DNA of 64,000 nt from Bacteroides sp. (GTDB lineage: Bacteria > Bacteroidota > Bacteroidia > Bacteroidales > Muribaculaceae): assembly GCA_023663525.1 (NCBI GenBank), contig JAMPHF010000003.1:76185-140184 (forward strand), in the 5' to 3' direction. Below, piece by piece: positions 8,691 to 17,085 of the stretch. The stretch's first letter is position 1; each line of letters opens with the position of its first letter. The translations under genes and the position numbers were made by a program. The notes beneath the pieces are model-generated. The model worked only from the letters and a program-made list of their open reading frames with translations. It was not told the origin of the DNA and searched no databases.

Positions 8691-10169
8691 ATGAATATTG
8701 TTGACCTTATCGTGTTCCTTATTTTTACGGTGGGCACGATTATGTTCGGTTATCTTTTTGGTCGTAAGAAGCAGAGCAGCGAGGAGTTCACCCGTGGCGG
8801 CGGCAAAGTGCCGGGTTGGGTGGTCGGACTCTCCATTTTCGCGTCATTCTGCAGCTCAATCTCATTCCTGGGTTATTGTTCGTCCGCTTTCATGGGCAAC
8901 TGGAATGCATTTGTATTCACCATTTCAATTCTTCCGGCCGGATTGCTTGCCATGAGGTATTTTGTCCCGTTCTACCGTTCGCTTGGCAGCATCAGTGCAT
9001 ACAGTTTCTTCGAGAAGCGTTTTGGACGTTGGGCAAGGCTTTACGCGTCAGTTTTCTATCTTTTCACTCAGGTTTGCCGTTCAGGTGCAATCCTTTTCCT
9101 CCTCGCGGTGCCGATGAATGTGCTGATGGGGTGGAGCATACCGCTTGTGGTTACGTTTACCGGCATAGGCATCATACTTTACAGTCAGAAAGGTGGTCTG
9201 AAATCGGTGATATGGACTGAGGCACTGCAGGGAGCAATCCTGATAGTCGGTGCTGTCATATGTCTGTTCATGTTGCTCAACGGAATGCCTGAGGGACTGG
9301 GTCAGGCGTTGAAAATCTGCATGGAGAACAATAAATTCTCTCTCGGAAGTTTCGGCGACAGCCTCGTGGAGAGTACCTTCTGGGTGTGTCTCATCTATGG
9401 CATGTTTACCAACCTCAATAACTTTGCAATCGATCAGAGCTACACTCAGCGTTACTGCGCCGCACCCTCGCTGAGCGAGGCGCGCAAAAGCGCGTTCTGG
9501 GGTTCACTGCTGACACTGCCTGTCAATCTCATACTGTTTCTGATCGGTTCATGTCTTTTCGCTTTCTATCAGGTGCATCCGGGTGCGCTCCCGGAGGGGA
9601 TAAAGAGTGACTATGTGTTTCCCTACTTCATCATCAATGAGCTTCCCATCGGACTCGTCGGCTTGCTGATTGCATCCATTTTCTGTGCGGGCATGAGTAC
9701 GGTGGCCACGAGCGTGACTTCGTCAGGCACAATCGTTCTGACCGACTTCTACTCACATTTCTTCCCCAATGCGAGCGATGAGCGCAAGGTCATAGTGCTT
9801 CGTCTTGCGAGTGTGGCTGTCGGAGTTCTTGGAATCGGAGTTGCCCTCTGTTTCCTCCTTGTTGATAATGCACTTGATGCATGGTGGGCGTTGAGCAGCG
9901 TATGTTCGGGCGGTGTGCTGGGCATGTTCCTTCTCGCATATCTTTGCCCGAAGGCCAAGAAATATCATGTCGTTCCGGGTGTGGTCATCGGCGTTGCGTC
10001 ACTCATTCTCATCGCACTCCAGACCAAGCTCACCGATTGGTGGGGAATCCCGCAGTTTGTGCATATCAATTTGAGTATCGTTGTCAGCACTCTGCTCATA
10101 TTCTTTGTCGGTTTCCTGCTCACGCAGATCCTGGGTAAGAAAACAGAGGATGCACCTCTCAAAGCGTGA
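8691..10169 (+). CDS. Sodium:solute symporter (SSS family)
   Basis: 492 residues with about 13 membrane helices. The N-terminal RKKQSSEEFTRGGGKVPGW and the FASFCSSISFLGYC helix are typical of SSS carriers, which couple solute uptake to Na+. It starts 141 bases after the aldolase gene in the same direction, and an intrinsic terminator follows, so the two probably form one unit that imports and cleaves the same acid sugar. The substrate is inferred only from this pairing. Confidence 0.85.
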   Translation: MNIVDLIVFLIFTVGTIMFGYLFGRKKQSSEEFTRGGGKVPGWVVGLSIFASFCSSISFLGYCSSAFMGNWNAFVFTISILPAGLLAMRYFVPFYRSLGSISAYSFFEKRFGRWARLYASVFYLFTQVCRSGAILFLLAVPMNVLMGWSIPLVVTFTGIGIILYSQKGGLKSVIWTEALQGAILIVGAVICLFMLLNGMPEGLGQALKICMENNKFSLGSFGDSLVESTFWVCLIYGMFTNLNNFAIDQSYTQRYCAAPSLSEARKSAFWGSLLTLPVNLILFLIGSCLFAFYQVHPGALPEGIKSDYVFPYFIINELPIGLVGLLIASIFCAGMSTVATSVTSSGTIVLTDFYSHFFPNASDERKVIVLRLASVAVGVLGIGVALCFLLVDNALDAWWALSSVCSGGVLGMFLLAYLCPKAKKYHVVPGVVIGVASLILIALQTKLTDWWGIPQFVHINLSIVVSTLLIFFVGFLLTQILGKKTEDAPLKA

Positions 10170-10186
10170 TGATTACATATCATTAG

Positions 10187-10228
10187 ACAAAAAATAACTT
10201 GGGAACTGTTTTTCCAAGTTATTTTTTT
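10187..10228 (+). terminator. Intrinsic terminator after the SSS symporter
   Basis: A 12-bp stem AAAATAACTTGG (10191-10202) pairs with 10214-10225 and runs into seven Ts. It closes the aldolase-symporter unit. Confidence 0.85.
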
Positions 10229-10281
10229 GCCCGCAGAGCTATGCGTACCGTGCTGTTTCCACCTGTATGGCTTGAAGTGGA

Positions 10282-10313
10282 TTTGCATGTTACATATTAA
10301 TGTGATACTTTTG
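10282..10313 (+). promoter_or_regulatory. -33/-7 promoter of the Ca2+-ATPase gene
   Basis: TTTG at 10282-10285, a 20-base spacer and TACTTTTG at 10306-10313. Transcription should start near 10320, which rules out a GTG at 10313 as the start codon and supports ATG 10340. Confidence 0.75.
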
Positions 10314-10339
10314 TGGCTGCAAAATTCATATCATCAATC

Positions 10340-13030
10340 ATGACAAAGAATATGGTATCCCGTATGGGTCTGACCCGGCAGCAGGTGGAGGAGAGCCGCC
10401 GTTTGCACGGTGCTAATGTCCTCACGCCTCCGGCAGAGGAGTCACTGTGGCGATTGTTTCTGGAAAAATTCAAAGATCCGCTGATCATTGTGTTGCTGAC
10501 AGCGGGTGTGCTGTCGATATGTATATCATGCTATGAATTTTTCTCACTCGGGCAAGACGCCACCGTATTCTTTGAGCCGGCGGGAATATTCATGGCTATA
10601 TTTCTTGCCACCGGACTCTCTTTTTATTTTGAGAAAAAGGCTGAGGATGAATTTAAGATTCTGAATCAGGTGAACGACGATGAACCTGTCCAGGTGATCC
10701 GCGACGGCAACCCGACCGAAATCTCGAAGAAAGATGTGGTGGTCGGAGATATAATCATCCTGAACACGGGCCAGGAAATCCCTGCCGATGCCCAATTGCT
10801 TGAGTCAACACAGCTCAATGTCGATGAATCGACACTGACGGGCGAGCCTATGGCCTCGAAGACCACAGATCCGGAGCATTTTGATCCGGAAGCAACGTTT
10901 CCGTCAAACCATGTGATGCGCGGTACGCGGGTCATGGAGGGTCATGGCATAGCTGAAGTCTTTGCGGTGGGCGATGCGACGGAAAACGGTAAGGTCTATG
11001 AGGCTGCCCATATCGACGACGGCACCAAGACCCCGCTGACCGAGCAGCTTGAACGCCTCGGCGCACTCGTCACCAAGGGTAGCTACTTGATAGGCGGTGC
11101 GGTGATTGTGGGCAGAATCGTCATGTATTTTCTTGAAAACGGACAACTCGACTGGCTGCAGTTCATAGCATATTTCTTGCAGAGTATCATGATAGCCGTG
11201 ACGCTTGTCGTGGTGTCAGTGCCGGAGGGATTGCCTATGGCTGTCACCTTGAGTCTCGCTTACAGTATGCGCCGTATGCTGCGCACAAACAACCTCGTGC
11301 GCAAGATGCATGCATGTGAGACCATGGGAGCTACGACAGTGATTTGTACGGACAAGACGGGTACGTTGACTCAAAATCAGATGCGCGTGGCTGACACGGA
11401 TTTCTACGCCCTGCCATCGCAGAAACTGACCGACAATGATGAGAGCCGTCTGATTGAGACCGCGATTGCTGTCAATTCGACGGCACAGCTCGACCTCTCC
11501 AATCCGGAGCGTCCGTCGGTGCTCGGCAATCCGACTGAGGGTGCATTGCTTCTGTGGCTGCGCGATAATGGTGTTGATTACAGGAGGCTGCGAGAGGGTG
11601 CGAAGGTCGTGCGTGAATTGCCGTTTACAACCGAACGAAAATATATGGCGACTGTCATTGCTACGCCTGATGGCAGGGAACGTCTTTTCATCAAAGGTGC
11701 GCCTGAGATTGTGCTTGCCATGTCGGACACGGTGAGTGGCAATGTGAACCGTTCGGAGATAAATGAGAAATTGCTTGGCTATCAAGACAAGGCAATGCGC
11801 ACACTTGGCTTCGCCACCTGCATTCTCCCTTCGGGTGAAACCGGGATAGGAGAGGAGGTCGTTGATGCAAGCGGGATTGAGTTCATTGGTGTAGTCGCTA
11901 TCGCCGATCCGGTGCGTGCGGAAGTCCCGGATGCCATCCGTGAGTGTATTGACGCAGGGATTGCCATCAAAATTGTCACCGGCGACACTCCCGCGACAGC
12001 GCGTGAGATCGGGCGTCAGATTGGTCTTTGGACAGATGGTGACGATGACCGCAACATCATCACCGGTCCTGAGTTCGGCGCGCTGACCGACAGTGAGCTT
12101 GACGACCGCGTGAGGGATCTGAAGATAATAGCACGTGCCCGTCCGATGGATAAGAAGCGACTGGTGGAGTCGCTTCAACGTCAGGGTCAGGTGGTGGCCG
12201 TGACAGGCGACGGCACGAATGACGCTCCGGCACTCAAGGCTGCAAATGTGGGGCTTTCAATGGGCGACGGGACTTCAGTGGCAAAGGAGGCGAGTGACAT
12301 AACGATTATCGACAACTCGTTTGCCTCCATAGGTCGCGCGGTGATGTGGGGACGTTCACTTTATCAGAATCTCCAGCGTTTCATTCTGTTTCAGTTGACA
12401 GTTAACGTCGTGGCTTGTCTGGTAGTGCTTGTCGGTGCATTCATGGGCACGGAATCACCGCTGACAGTGACGCAGATGCTATGGGTCAATCTGATCATGG
12501 ACACTTTTGCTTCGATGGCTCTGTCGTCACTTCCGCCTTCACGCTCCGTGATGGATGCCAAGCCTCGCGACAGGGGGAATTTCATTATATCTGCCCCGAT
12601 GTGGCGTTTCATCATAGGTGTCGGGCTGGTGTTTGCGGTCATTGTACTCGGACTTGTCTACGTATGTGAACATGCCGACATTACCTCGCTCAGCGATCTG
12701 ATGAATGTCAGACTCGGGACGAGACAGGGGCTGAGTGCCTACGAGTTGTCAATCATATTCACAACGTTCGTGATGCTCCAATTCTGGAATCTGTTTAATG
12801 CGAGGGCTTTTTCGACACATCGGAGTGCTTTCCACCTGAAATCGTGTGGCGAGTTCATCCTTATTGCTGCCGTGATTTTTGTCGGGCAGATATTCATTGT
12901 GACGGTCGGAGGTGAGTTTTTCAATGTCGTACCGCTGAAATTCTTCGACTGGGTGATTATTGTCCTTTCAACCTCCTTAGTCCTATGGATAGGTGAGATA
13001 GGGCGACTCTTTACCAAAACTTCGGATTGA
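10340..13030 (+). CDS. Calcium-transporting P-type ATPase (P2B-like)
   Basis: 896 residues from ATG 10340. It carries all P-type ATPase marks: TGEP actuator loop near residue 170, VPEGLP in transmembrane helix 4 (about 293-298), phosphorylation site CTDKTGTLT with Asp338, KGAPE nucleotide-binding segment, TGDTPATA, and the hinge GDGTNDAPAL near 624. About ten membrane segments. PEGLP in helix 4 and the short N-terminus are typical of plasma-membrane-type Ca2+ pumps that export Ca2+ from the cytoplasm. I start at 10340 because the promoter -7 box overlaps the GTG further upstream. A hairpin follows the stop. Confidence 0.9.
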   Translation: MTKNMVSRMGLTRQQVEESRRLHGANVLTPPAEESLWRLFLEKFKDPLIIVLLTAGVLSICISCYEFFSLGQDATVFFEPAGIFMAIFLATGLSFYFEKKAEDEFKILNQVNDDEPVQVIRDGNPTEISKKDVVVGDIIILNTGQEIPADAQLLESTQLNVDESTLTGEPMASKTTDPEHFDPEATFPSNHVMRGTRVMEGHGIAEVFAVGDATENGKVYEAAHIDDGTKTPLTEQLERLGALVTKGSYLIGGAVIVGRIVMYFLENGQLDWLQFIAYFLQSIMIAVTLVVVSVPEGLPMAVTLSLAYSMRRMLRTNNLVRKMHACETMGATTVICTDKTGTLTQNQMRVADTDFYALPSQKLTDNDESRLIETAIAVNSTAQLDLSNPERPSVLGNPTEGALLLWLRDNGVDYRRLREGAKVVRELPFTTERKYMATVIATPDGRERLFIKGAPEIVLAMSDTVSGNVNRSEINEKLLGYQDKAMRTLGFATCILPSGETGIGEEVVDASGIEFIGVVAIADPVRAEVPDAIRECIDAGIAIKIVTGDTPATAREIGRQIGLWTDGDDDRNIITGPEFGALTDSELDDRVRDLKIIARARPMDKKRLVESLQRQGQVVAVTGDGTNDAPALKAANVGLSMGDGTSVAKEASDITIIDNSFASIGRAVMWGRSLYQNLQRFILFQLTVNVVACLVVLVGAFMGTESPLTVTQMLWVNLIMDTFASMALSSLPPSRSVMDAKPRDRGNFIISAPMWRFIIGVGLVFAVIVLGLVYVCEHADITSLSDLMNVRLGTRQGLSAYELSIIFTTFVMLQFWNLFNARAFSTHRSAFHLKSCGEFILIAAVIFVGQIFIVTVGGEFFNVVPLKFFDWVIIVLSTSLVLWIGEIGRLFTKTSD

Positions 13031-13033
13031 CTA

Positions 13034-13065
13034 CGGGCTGTTTTGCCAATCGGCAAAACAGCCCG
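13034..13065. terminator. Hairpin between converging ATPase and regulator genes
   Basis: A perfect 14-bp stem (cgggctgttttgcc at 13034-13047 with 13052-13065) and a 4-base loop. It lacks a clear T-run, so its strength is uncertain, but its position between two converging genes suits a shared terminator. Confidence 0.7.
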
Positions 13066-13093
13066 CATAAAGATACGTTTAAGATAACCATGC

Positions 13094-13786
13094 TCAGTCG
13101 GGTGACTTCAGGAGGACTGACCGCAGGTCTGTCCGGGAGATTACACGGATTTCGGTCGAGGTGTATTCAATGAGTCCCCGGGCTTTCATACTGTCGAGTG
13201 TGTTGAAGAACGATGACCTCTGGACGCCGAAAAGCGCGTAGAGGTCGCGCTGACGGCAGCTCAACACGACATCTTTCGCATCGCGTTGCGTGAGGGCGAT
13301 GATCCAGAATGCAATCCGTTCCTCAAGCGAGCCGGAGGTCAGTGCGAGCACTCCGTCGATGGCTTTCTGAGCATTGGTCGAGATGTAGTTGAGATAGTTG
13401 AAAAGACACACTTCATCGGAGCGGATGATGTTGATGAAGTCACTTTTTTCTATCTGCATTATTGATGCAGTCTCGATGGCTGTGACGGTTGCGGGATAGA
13501 GCGTGTTGCGCCCGAAAAGGAAGTCGGGGGAGACCACGGTCGGGGCTTCGAGAGTCTGCGAGACGATGAAGCGGTCGGAATTGTTGCGTATGGTCAGTCT
13601 GACACTGCCGCTGATGACGAACATCATGCGTGTGCACGGGTCTCCGGCCTCAAGGATTCTCTCCCCGGAAAGGTATTTAGAGAATGCGAGGCGTGTATTG
13701 CCGATGATTTCCGACAATCTGTTGTAGCTTATGCCATTGAATAGTGGGAGCCCCATGAGGTTCTCATACATGCTGTTGAGTGCCAT
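13094..13786 (-). CDS. Crp/Fnr-family transcriptional regulator
   Basis: 230 residues. An N-terminal cyclic-nucleotide-binding-like beta roll contains LSGERILEAGDP and VISGSVRLTI, followed by a long dimerisation helix and a C-terminal winged helix with SCRQRDLYALFGVQRSSFFNTLDSM as recognition region (about residues 175-200). No Cys cluster for an Fnr iron-sulfur centre is visible. Such proteins control stress, respiration or metabolism; the target is unknown. It ends about 63 bases from the Ca2+-ATPase end (convergent) and is followed upstream by a divergent-free gap before the BASS transporter on the same strand. Confidence 0.85.
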   Translation of the reverse strand: MALNSMYENLMGLPLFNGISYNRLSEIIGNTRLAFSKYLSGERILEAGDPCTRMMFVISGSVRLTIRNNSDRFIVSQTLEAPTVVSPDFLFGRNTLYPATVTAIETASIMQIEKSDFINIIRSDEVCLFNYLNYISTNAQKAIDGVLALTSGSLEERIAFWIIALTQRDAKDVVLSCRQRDLYALFGVQRSSFFNTLDSMKARGLIEYTSTEIRVISRTDLRSVLLKSPD

Positions 13787-13900
13787 GACTTATGCGTATT
13801 ATGTATTGAGGGTTGGCATCCCGCACAACCCTGTCTGATATATTAACGTTATTTGGGACTTTTTAGTTTCAATAATATTGGAGTGATTGTCAATCATACA

Positions 13901-14809
13901 CTATTTGTCGCGTTTGGTCTTGAAGTAGAGCTGAGCTGAATTGATGGTGTTCTGCCATGCCACGTAGGCGGCGGGTGCAACAGACGACACGGGATGGAGA
14001 TAGGTGAGAGCCATCCAGATGGCAAGCACAGTGTTTTTTTGCCCGAGACCTTGTGCGCCGGCTATCTTGTCGCCACACCTTCTACCGATTTTTCGTCCTA
14101 TCCAGAACTGTGCGCAGCAGACAATGCCTGATGTGATTGCCAGGACAATCATCTCCGGGACGGCTTCGGCAGGCTCATCCATGACGAAGCTGACGGCGCG
14201 TCCGACAACGATGAAAAGCGACACAGCCCAGATGTAGAACGACACGGCCTGCTTGTCGGCAACCTTGTGATGTGCTTTCGGCGCGATCTTCAACAGCAGT
14301 AATGCCAGGATGAGCGGGAGGATTATCAACGGTATGACTTTAGTGGAGATGGTGATGAGCGAGTCTGTAAATGAAATGTCTGCCTCGCTTCCCATAAGTG
14401 TGAACAGGATCGGGGCAAGGATGGCCACGGTGATGTTGGAGATTATGGAGAATGTGGCGAGTCGCGGCACACTCCCTCCAAGCATTCCGGTTATGACGGG
14501 CGCAGCCGTGGCTGTCGGGCAAAACACGCAGATGAATGTCCCCTGGGCAACATCCTCGCCAAACGGCAGCAGGCACAGATAGACTGCGATTGCTCCGACA
14601 ATCTGGACTGTAAGCAGTCCCCATGACAGGCCAGTCACGCGAAATTCGTTTGGCTTCACACGGCAAAACGTGATGAAGAGCATTACGAAAATCAGATAAG
14701 GGGCGATGAACTCAATCCGCCCCATGAAATCATGGAATACAATCCCGGCAACCATAGCGATCGGCAGCATCCAGGGCTTGAGCCTTTGGCGTAAATATGA
14801 CATTCTCAT
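13901..14809 (-). CDS. Bile acid:sodium symporter (BASS) family transporter
   Basis: 302 residues with about nine to ten membrane helices. The segment FCPTATAAPVITGMLGG (about residues 95-111) and the later QGLGQKNTVLAIWMAL resemble the two crossover regions of BASS/SbtA-type Na+-coupled carriers. Substrates in this family include bile acids, 2-oxo acids and pantoate. The neighbourhood gives no hint. It has its own promoter motif at 14839-14846. The tail INSAQLYFKTKRDK is basic and cytoplasmic. Confidence 0.75.
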   Translation of the reverse strand: MRMSYLRQRLKPWMLPIAMVAGIVFHDFMGRIEFIAPYLIFVMLFITFCRVKPNEFRVTGLSWGLLTVQIVGAIAVYLCLLPFGEDVAQGTFICVFCPTATAAPVITGMLGGSVPRLATFSIISNITVAILAPILFTLMGSEADISFTDSLITISTKVIPLIILPLILALLLLKIAPKAHHKVADKQAVSFYIWAVSLFIVVGRAVSFVMDEPAEAVPEMIVLAITSGIVCCAQFWIGRKIGRRCGDKIAGAQGLGQKNTVLAIWMALTYLHPVSSVAPAAYVAWQNTINSAQLYFKTKRDK

Positions 14810-14838
14810 AATCGACGCTGAACTATTTTACAACGGTG

Positions 14839-14846
14839 CAAAATTA
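14839..14846 (-). promoter_or_regulatory. -7 element for the BASS transporter
   Basis: CAAAATTA on the plus strand reads TAATTTTG on the minus strand, 30 bases upstream of the start codon. No ideal -33 box is visible. Confidence 0.55.
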
Positions 14847-14932
14847 CAAATTTCTTGTGTCATTTTATCGGAAGTGAGAGTGCAAAACGATAATCATTCA
14901 CTCTTGCTGATGGCATATAGAAGATAATTTCG

Positions 14933-14940
14933 TAAGTTTG
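14933..14940 (+). promoter_or_regulatory. -7 element for the Rossmann-like gene
   Basis: TAAGTTTG followed by TAC, 22 bases before the ATG at 14962, which predicts a very short leader. Confidence 0.55.
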
Positions 14941-14961
14941 TACTGAAAAATACTGACATCT

Positions 14962-15459
14962 ATGGCCGATAACTATCTTGAAAAGAAAATGGAGGAATAT
15001 CGTGCGGGGAAGCTCGCGCCGAAGACGCGTGTGGTCCACAGTGCCGTCAGCCGACGTAATCCCGGCGACTTCACGCTCTCATTCCCTCCGATGCGAGTGG
15101 CCATCATCGGAGGATCATTCAATTTTATCGAGACACTTGCAACGATTTTTCGCAGCATAGACACGCAGGTGGCACTATGTCATCCCGACAGCCGCCTATG
15201 CACCCCTCTGGCCCAGAAGCACGGACTCCGATACTATCCGTTTGATCCGCTGACACCGGGAAAAACAGATATGGTCATCGATGACCTCACGTCCCGCTGG
15301 GGAGGAATCGATGTAGTGATTGACCTGCGGGATGCGCTCCAAGTCACAGACAGCGAGCTGACATCCATCGCCACACTCATCCTCACCCACACCCATCCGA
15401 CCCTCAATTCCATCACCACCGCCAAGATTGAGATACATTCTGATTTTGTTAGAGAATGA
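14962..15459 (+). CDS. Small Rossmann-like protein of unknown function
   Basis: 165 residues. A charged N-terminal helix (ADNYLEKKMEEYRAGK) precedes MRVAIIGGSFNFIETLA at about 44-60, a beta strand with a glycine-rich turn as in NAD(P)-binding folds. IDVVIDLRDAL and LTSIATLILTHTHPTLNSI follow. The protein is shorter than a complete dehydrogenase, and no catalytic Tyr-x-x-x-Lys is seen. I recall similar short-chain-dehydrogenase-like small proteins starting with a NYLE-type helix in Bacteroides. No function is assigned. Downstream the sequence turns AT-rich. Confidence 0.7.
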   Translation: MADNYLEKKMEEYRAGKLAPKTRVVHSAVSRRNPGDFTLSFPPMRVAIIGGSFNFIETLATIFRSIDTQVALCHPDSRLCTPLAQKHGLRYYPFDPLTPGKTDMVIDDLTSRWGGIDVVIDLRDALQVTDSELTSIATLILTHTHPTLNSITTAKIEIHSDFVRE

Positions 15460-16276
15460 AAAATTTCGTATTTTTGTGATGTAAACGCTCATAATGGGTG
15501 GTAGAAAAAAGAATGGTGTATTATGGGGTGAGTTGTGGGCTTTTACTTATTCATAAAAGTCATATAGTTATTCGCGCCTCTTAGCCCATTTGGCAAAATC
15601 TACTCATTAATATTATTGTATAATTTTATCGTTTCGAAAATATCAGACAATCCGGATGCAACGCTCTAAAACCATATTATTTCCTGTTTCAAGCGAAAGG
15701 ACATTGACAATTCCTTTTTCAAAAAAGGAGGAGGAACTGTTCGTGTCAGTAAGTCCATTGTCGTCAGATGTCTTACGGCATCTAATCGAACGGAGAAATG
15801 GAAAATTCACGCAAAGTAACTACTCAGCTATCCTAAAGACGAATTCTTCAAATAAATCGCTAATTTTGCACTTGCCAGTTGAACCTGCGTAGGCACGAAG
15901 GGTTTCTTTCTTCGTATATAATTTGCAAAAGTTCATAAATATTCACGGATTTTATGTACTTTTGTGGATGCCTTTTATGGGTAGGTGGTCTGATTGAATG
16001 CAGATATTCCTGCATGGTATAAAGATAGTAATAAGTAAATGCCACATTTAAACTTTTAATTCAGTATAATAAACAGAAAACCAATGACTTCTGTGATTTT
16101 ATACTTTGAATTTTAAAATTTCCATTTACTTATGTGAGCTGTCTTTCAGATAGTAGGGAATGTGTTCCGTCACATGACTCTATCAAGCAGGGATTTAAAC
16201 GGATCATCTTACCTCTTAATTGGTTCCAATCTTATCATATACATTAGTTTTAATCTGACTACTCACTAAATTTGCC
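15460..16276. other. AT-rich intergenic stretch, mostly non-coding
   Basis: About 820 bases that are visibly more AT-rich than both neighbours. It contains one 78-codon ORF (15656-15892), a possible -7 motif TACTTTTG at 15957-15964 and a small inverted repeat (ATGCAG ... CTGCAT at about 15999-16016). I see no tRNA. It may be decayed foreign DNA leading into the GH2 pseudogene. Confidence 0.5.
15656..15892 (+). CDS. Hypothetical small protein, doubtful
   Basis: 78 residues starting MQRSKTILFPVSSERTL. Mixed charge, no membrane segment, no motif I recognise. It lies alone in AT-rich DNA with no convincing Shine-Dalgarno-like context (this phylum rarely uses one) and no partner gene. It could be chance or a remnant. 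Confidence 0.25.
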   Translation: MQRSKTILFPVSSERTLTIPFSKKEEELFVSVSPLSSDVLRHLIERRNGKFTQSNYSAILKTNSSNKSLILHLPVEPA

Positions 16277-17073
16277 ATGATTGACAAGTCATTCATTTCA
16301 TTAGTGCTTATACTTCTGTTCTTATTTCCATCATATTCACGAGCGGAGGGTCGAACCGCCGAGAATATTAATTTCGATTGGCGTTTTATGGCCGGTGATG
16401 TGGCCGATGCGGAACAAATGTCATTTGATGACAGTTCGTGGCAGACGGTCAATCTTCCTCACGATTTTCAGGTTTCGCAGCCGTGGGTAGCTCCGGATGC
16501 AGATGAGAAGGCTGATATGGACAATGCTGTGGCAAATGTCAAATCACGGTTGAGTGTGAGGGCTTTCAAAGAAATGGGGACAGGATGGTATCGCCGTCCG
16601 CTCATGGCTGATCCATCATGGAAAGACAAGAGGGTGCTACTCGACTTCGGTGGGATAATGCTTGTTGGCGATGTGTATTTCAACGGAAAGTATGTCGGTG
16701 GCACTGATTATGGTTATCTCGGTTTTGAAATTGATGTGACCGACCTCCTTGGATTTGGGAAGCCCAATATCATTGCCGTCAAGGCTGACACGGGCAAACC
16801 GAAGAACTCCCTCCTCGCGCCGCTCGCTCTTGATCGCGTCACGTTCCAGGTGTCAACATGCCACTGACATTCAAGGTCGAAGGTCCGGCGGAGATTGTAG
16901 GTGTCGTTAACGGCGACATGGCGAGTGATGAGCCTATGATCGGTAATCGGCGCAGTCTCTACAACGGTCGTGCGGCGGTTGTCCTGCACTCCAAGCGTGC
17001 GAAAGGCCCCGTGACCCTTACGGTGATTCCGGAGGGTGACAAAGAGATAAAATATGAAATGCAGACGATATAA
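16277..17073 (+). pseudogene. Gutted GH2 (beta-galactosidase-type) glycoside hydrolase
   Basis: Two fragments in different frames. 16277-16867 encodes a signal peptide (residues 1-23) and the GH2 N-terminal sugar-binding jelly roll: NINFDWRFMAGD, NLPHDFQ, GTGWYRR and VYFNGKYVGG. 16858-17073 encodes the end of a GH2 C-terminal domain with LTFKVEGPAEIVGVVNGD. The whole catalytic TIM barrel, roughly 500 residues, is missing between them, and the junction near 16840-16857 shifts frame. The N-terminal piece could still be made and secreted, but it has no active site. It stands directly upstream of pectin esterase and rhamnose genes, so the lost enzyme probably acted on pectin side chains. Confidence 0.85.
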
Positions 17074-17085
17074 ATAAAATTAACC

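Noticed and set aside
11216..12178. A 320-codon minus-strand ORF within the Ca2+-ATPase gene
   Set aside because: Antisense shadow of the conserved ATPase core; no family features.
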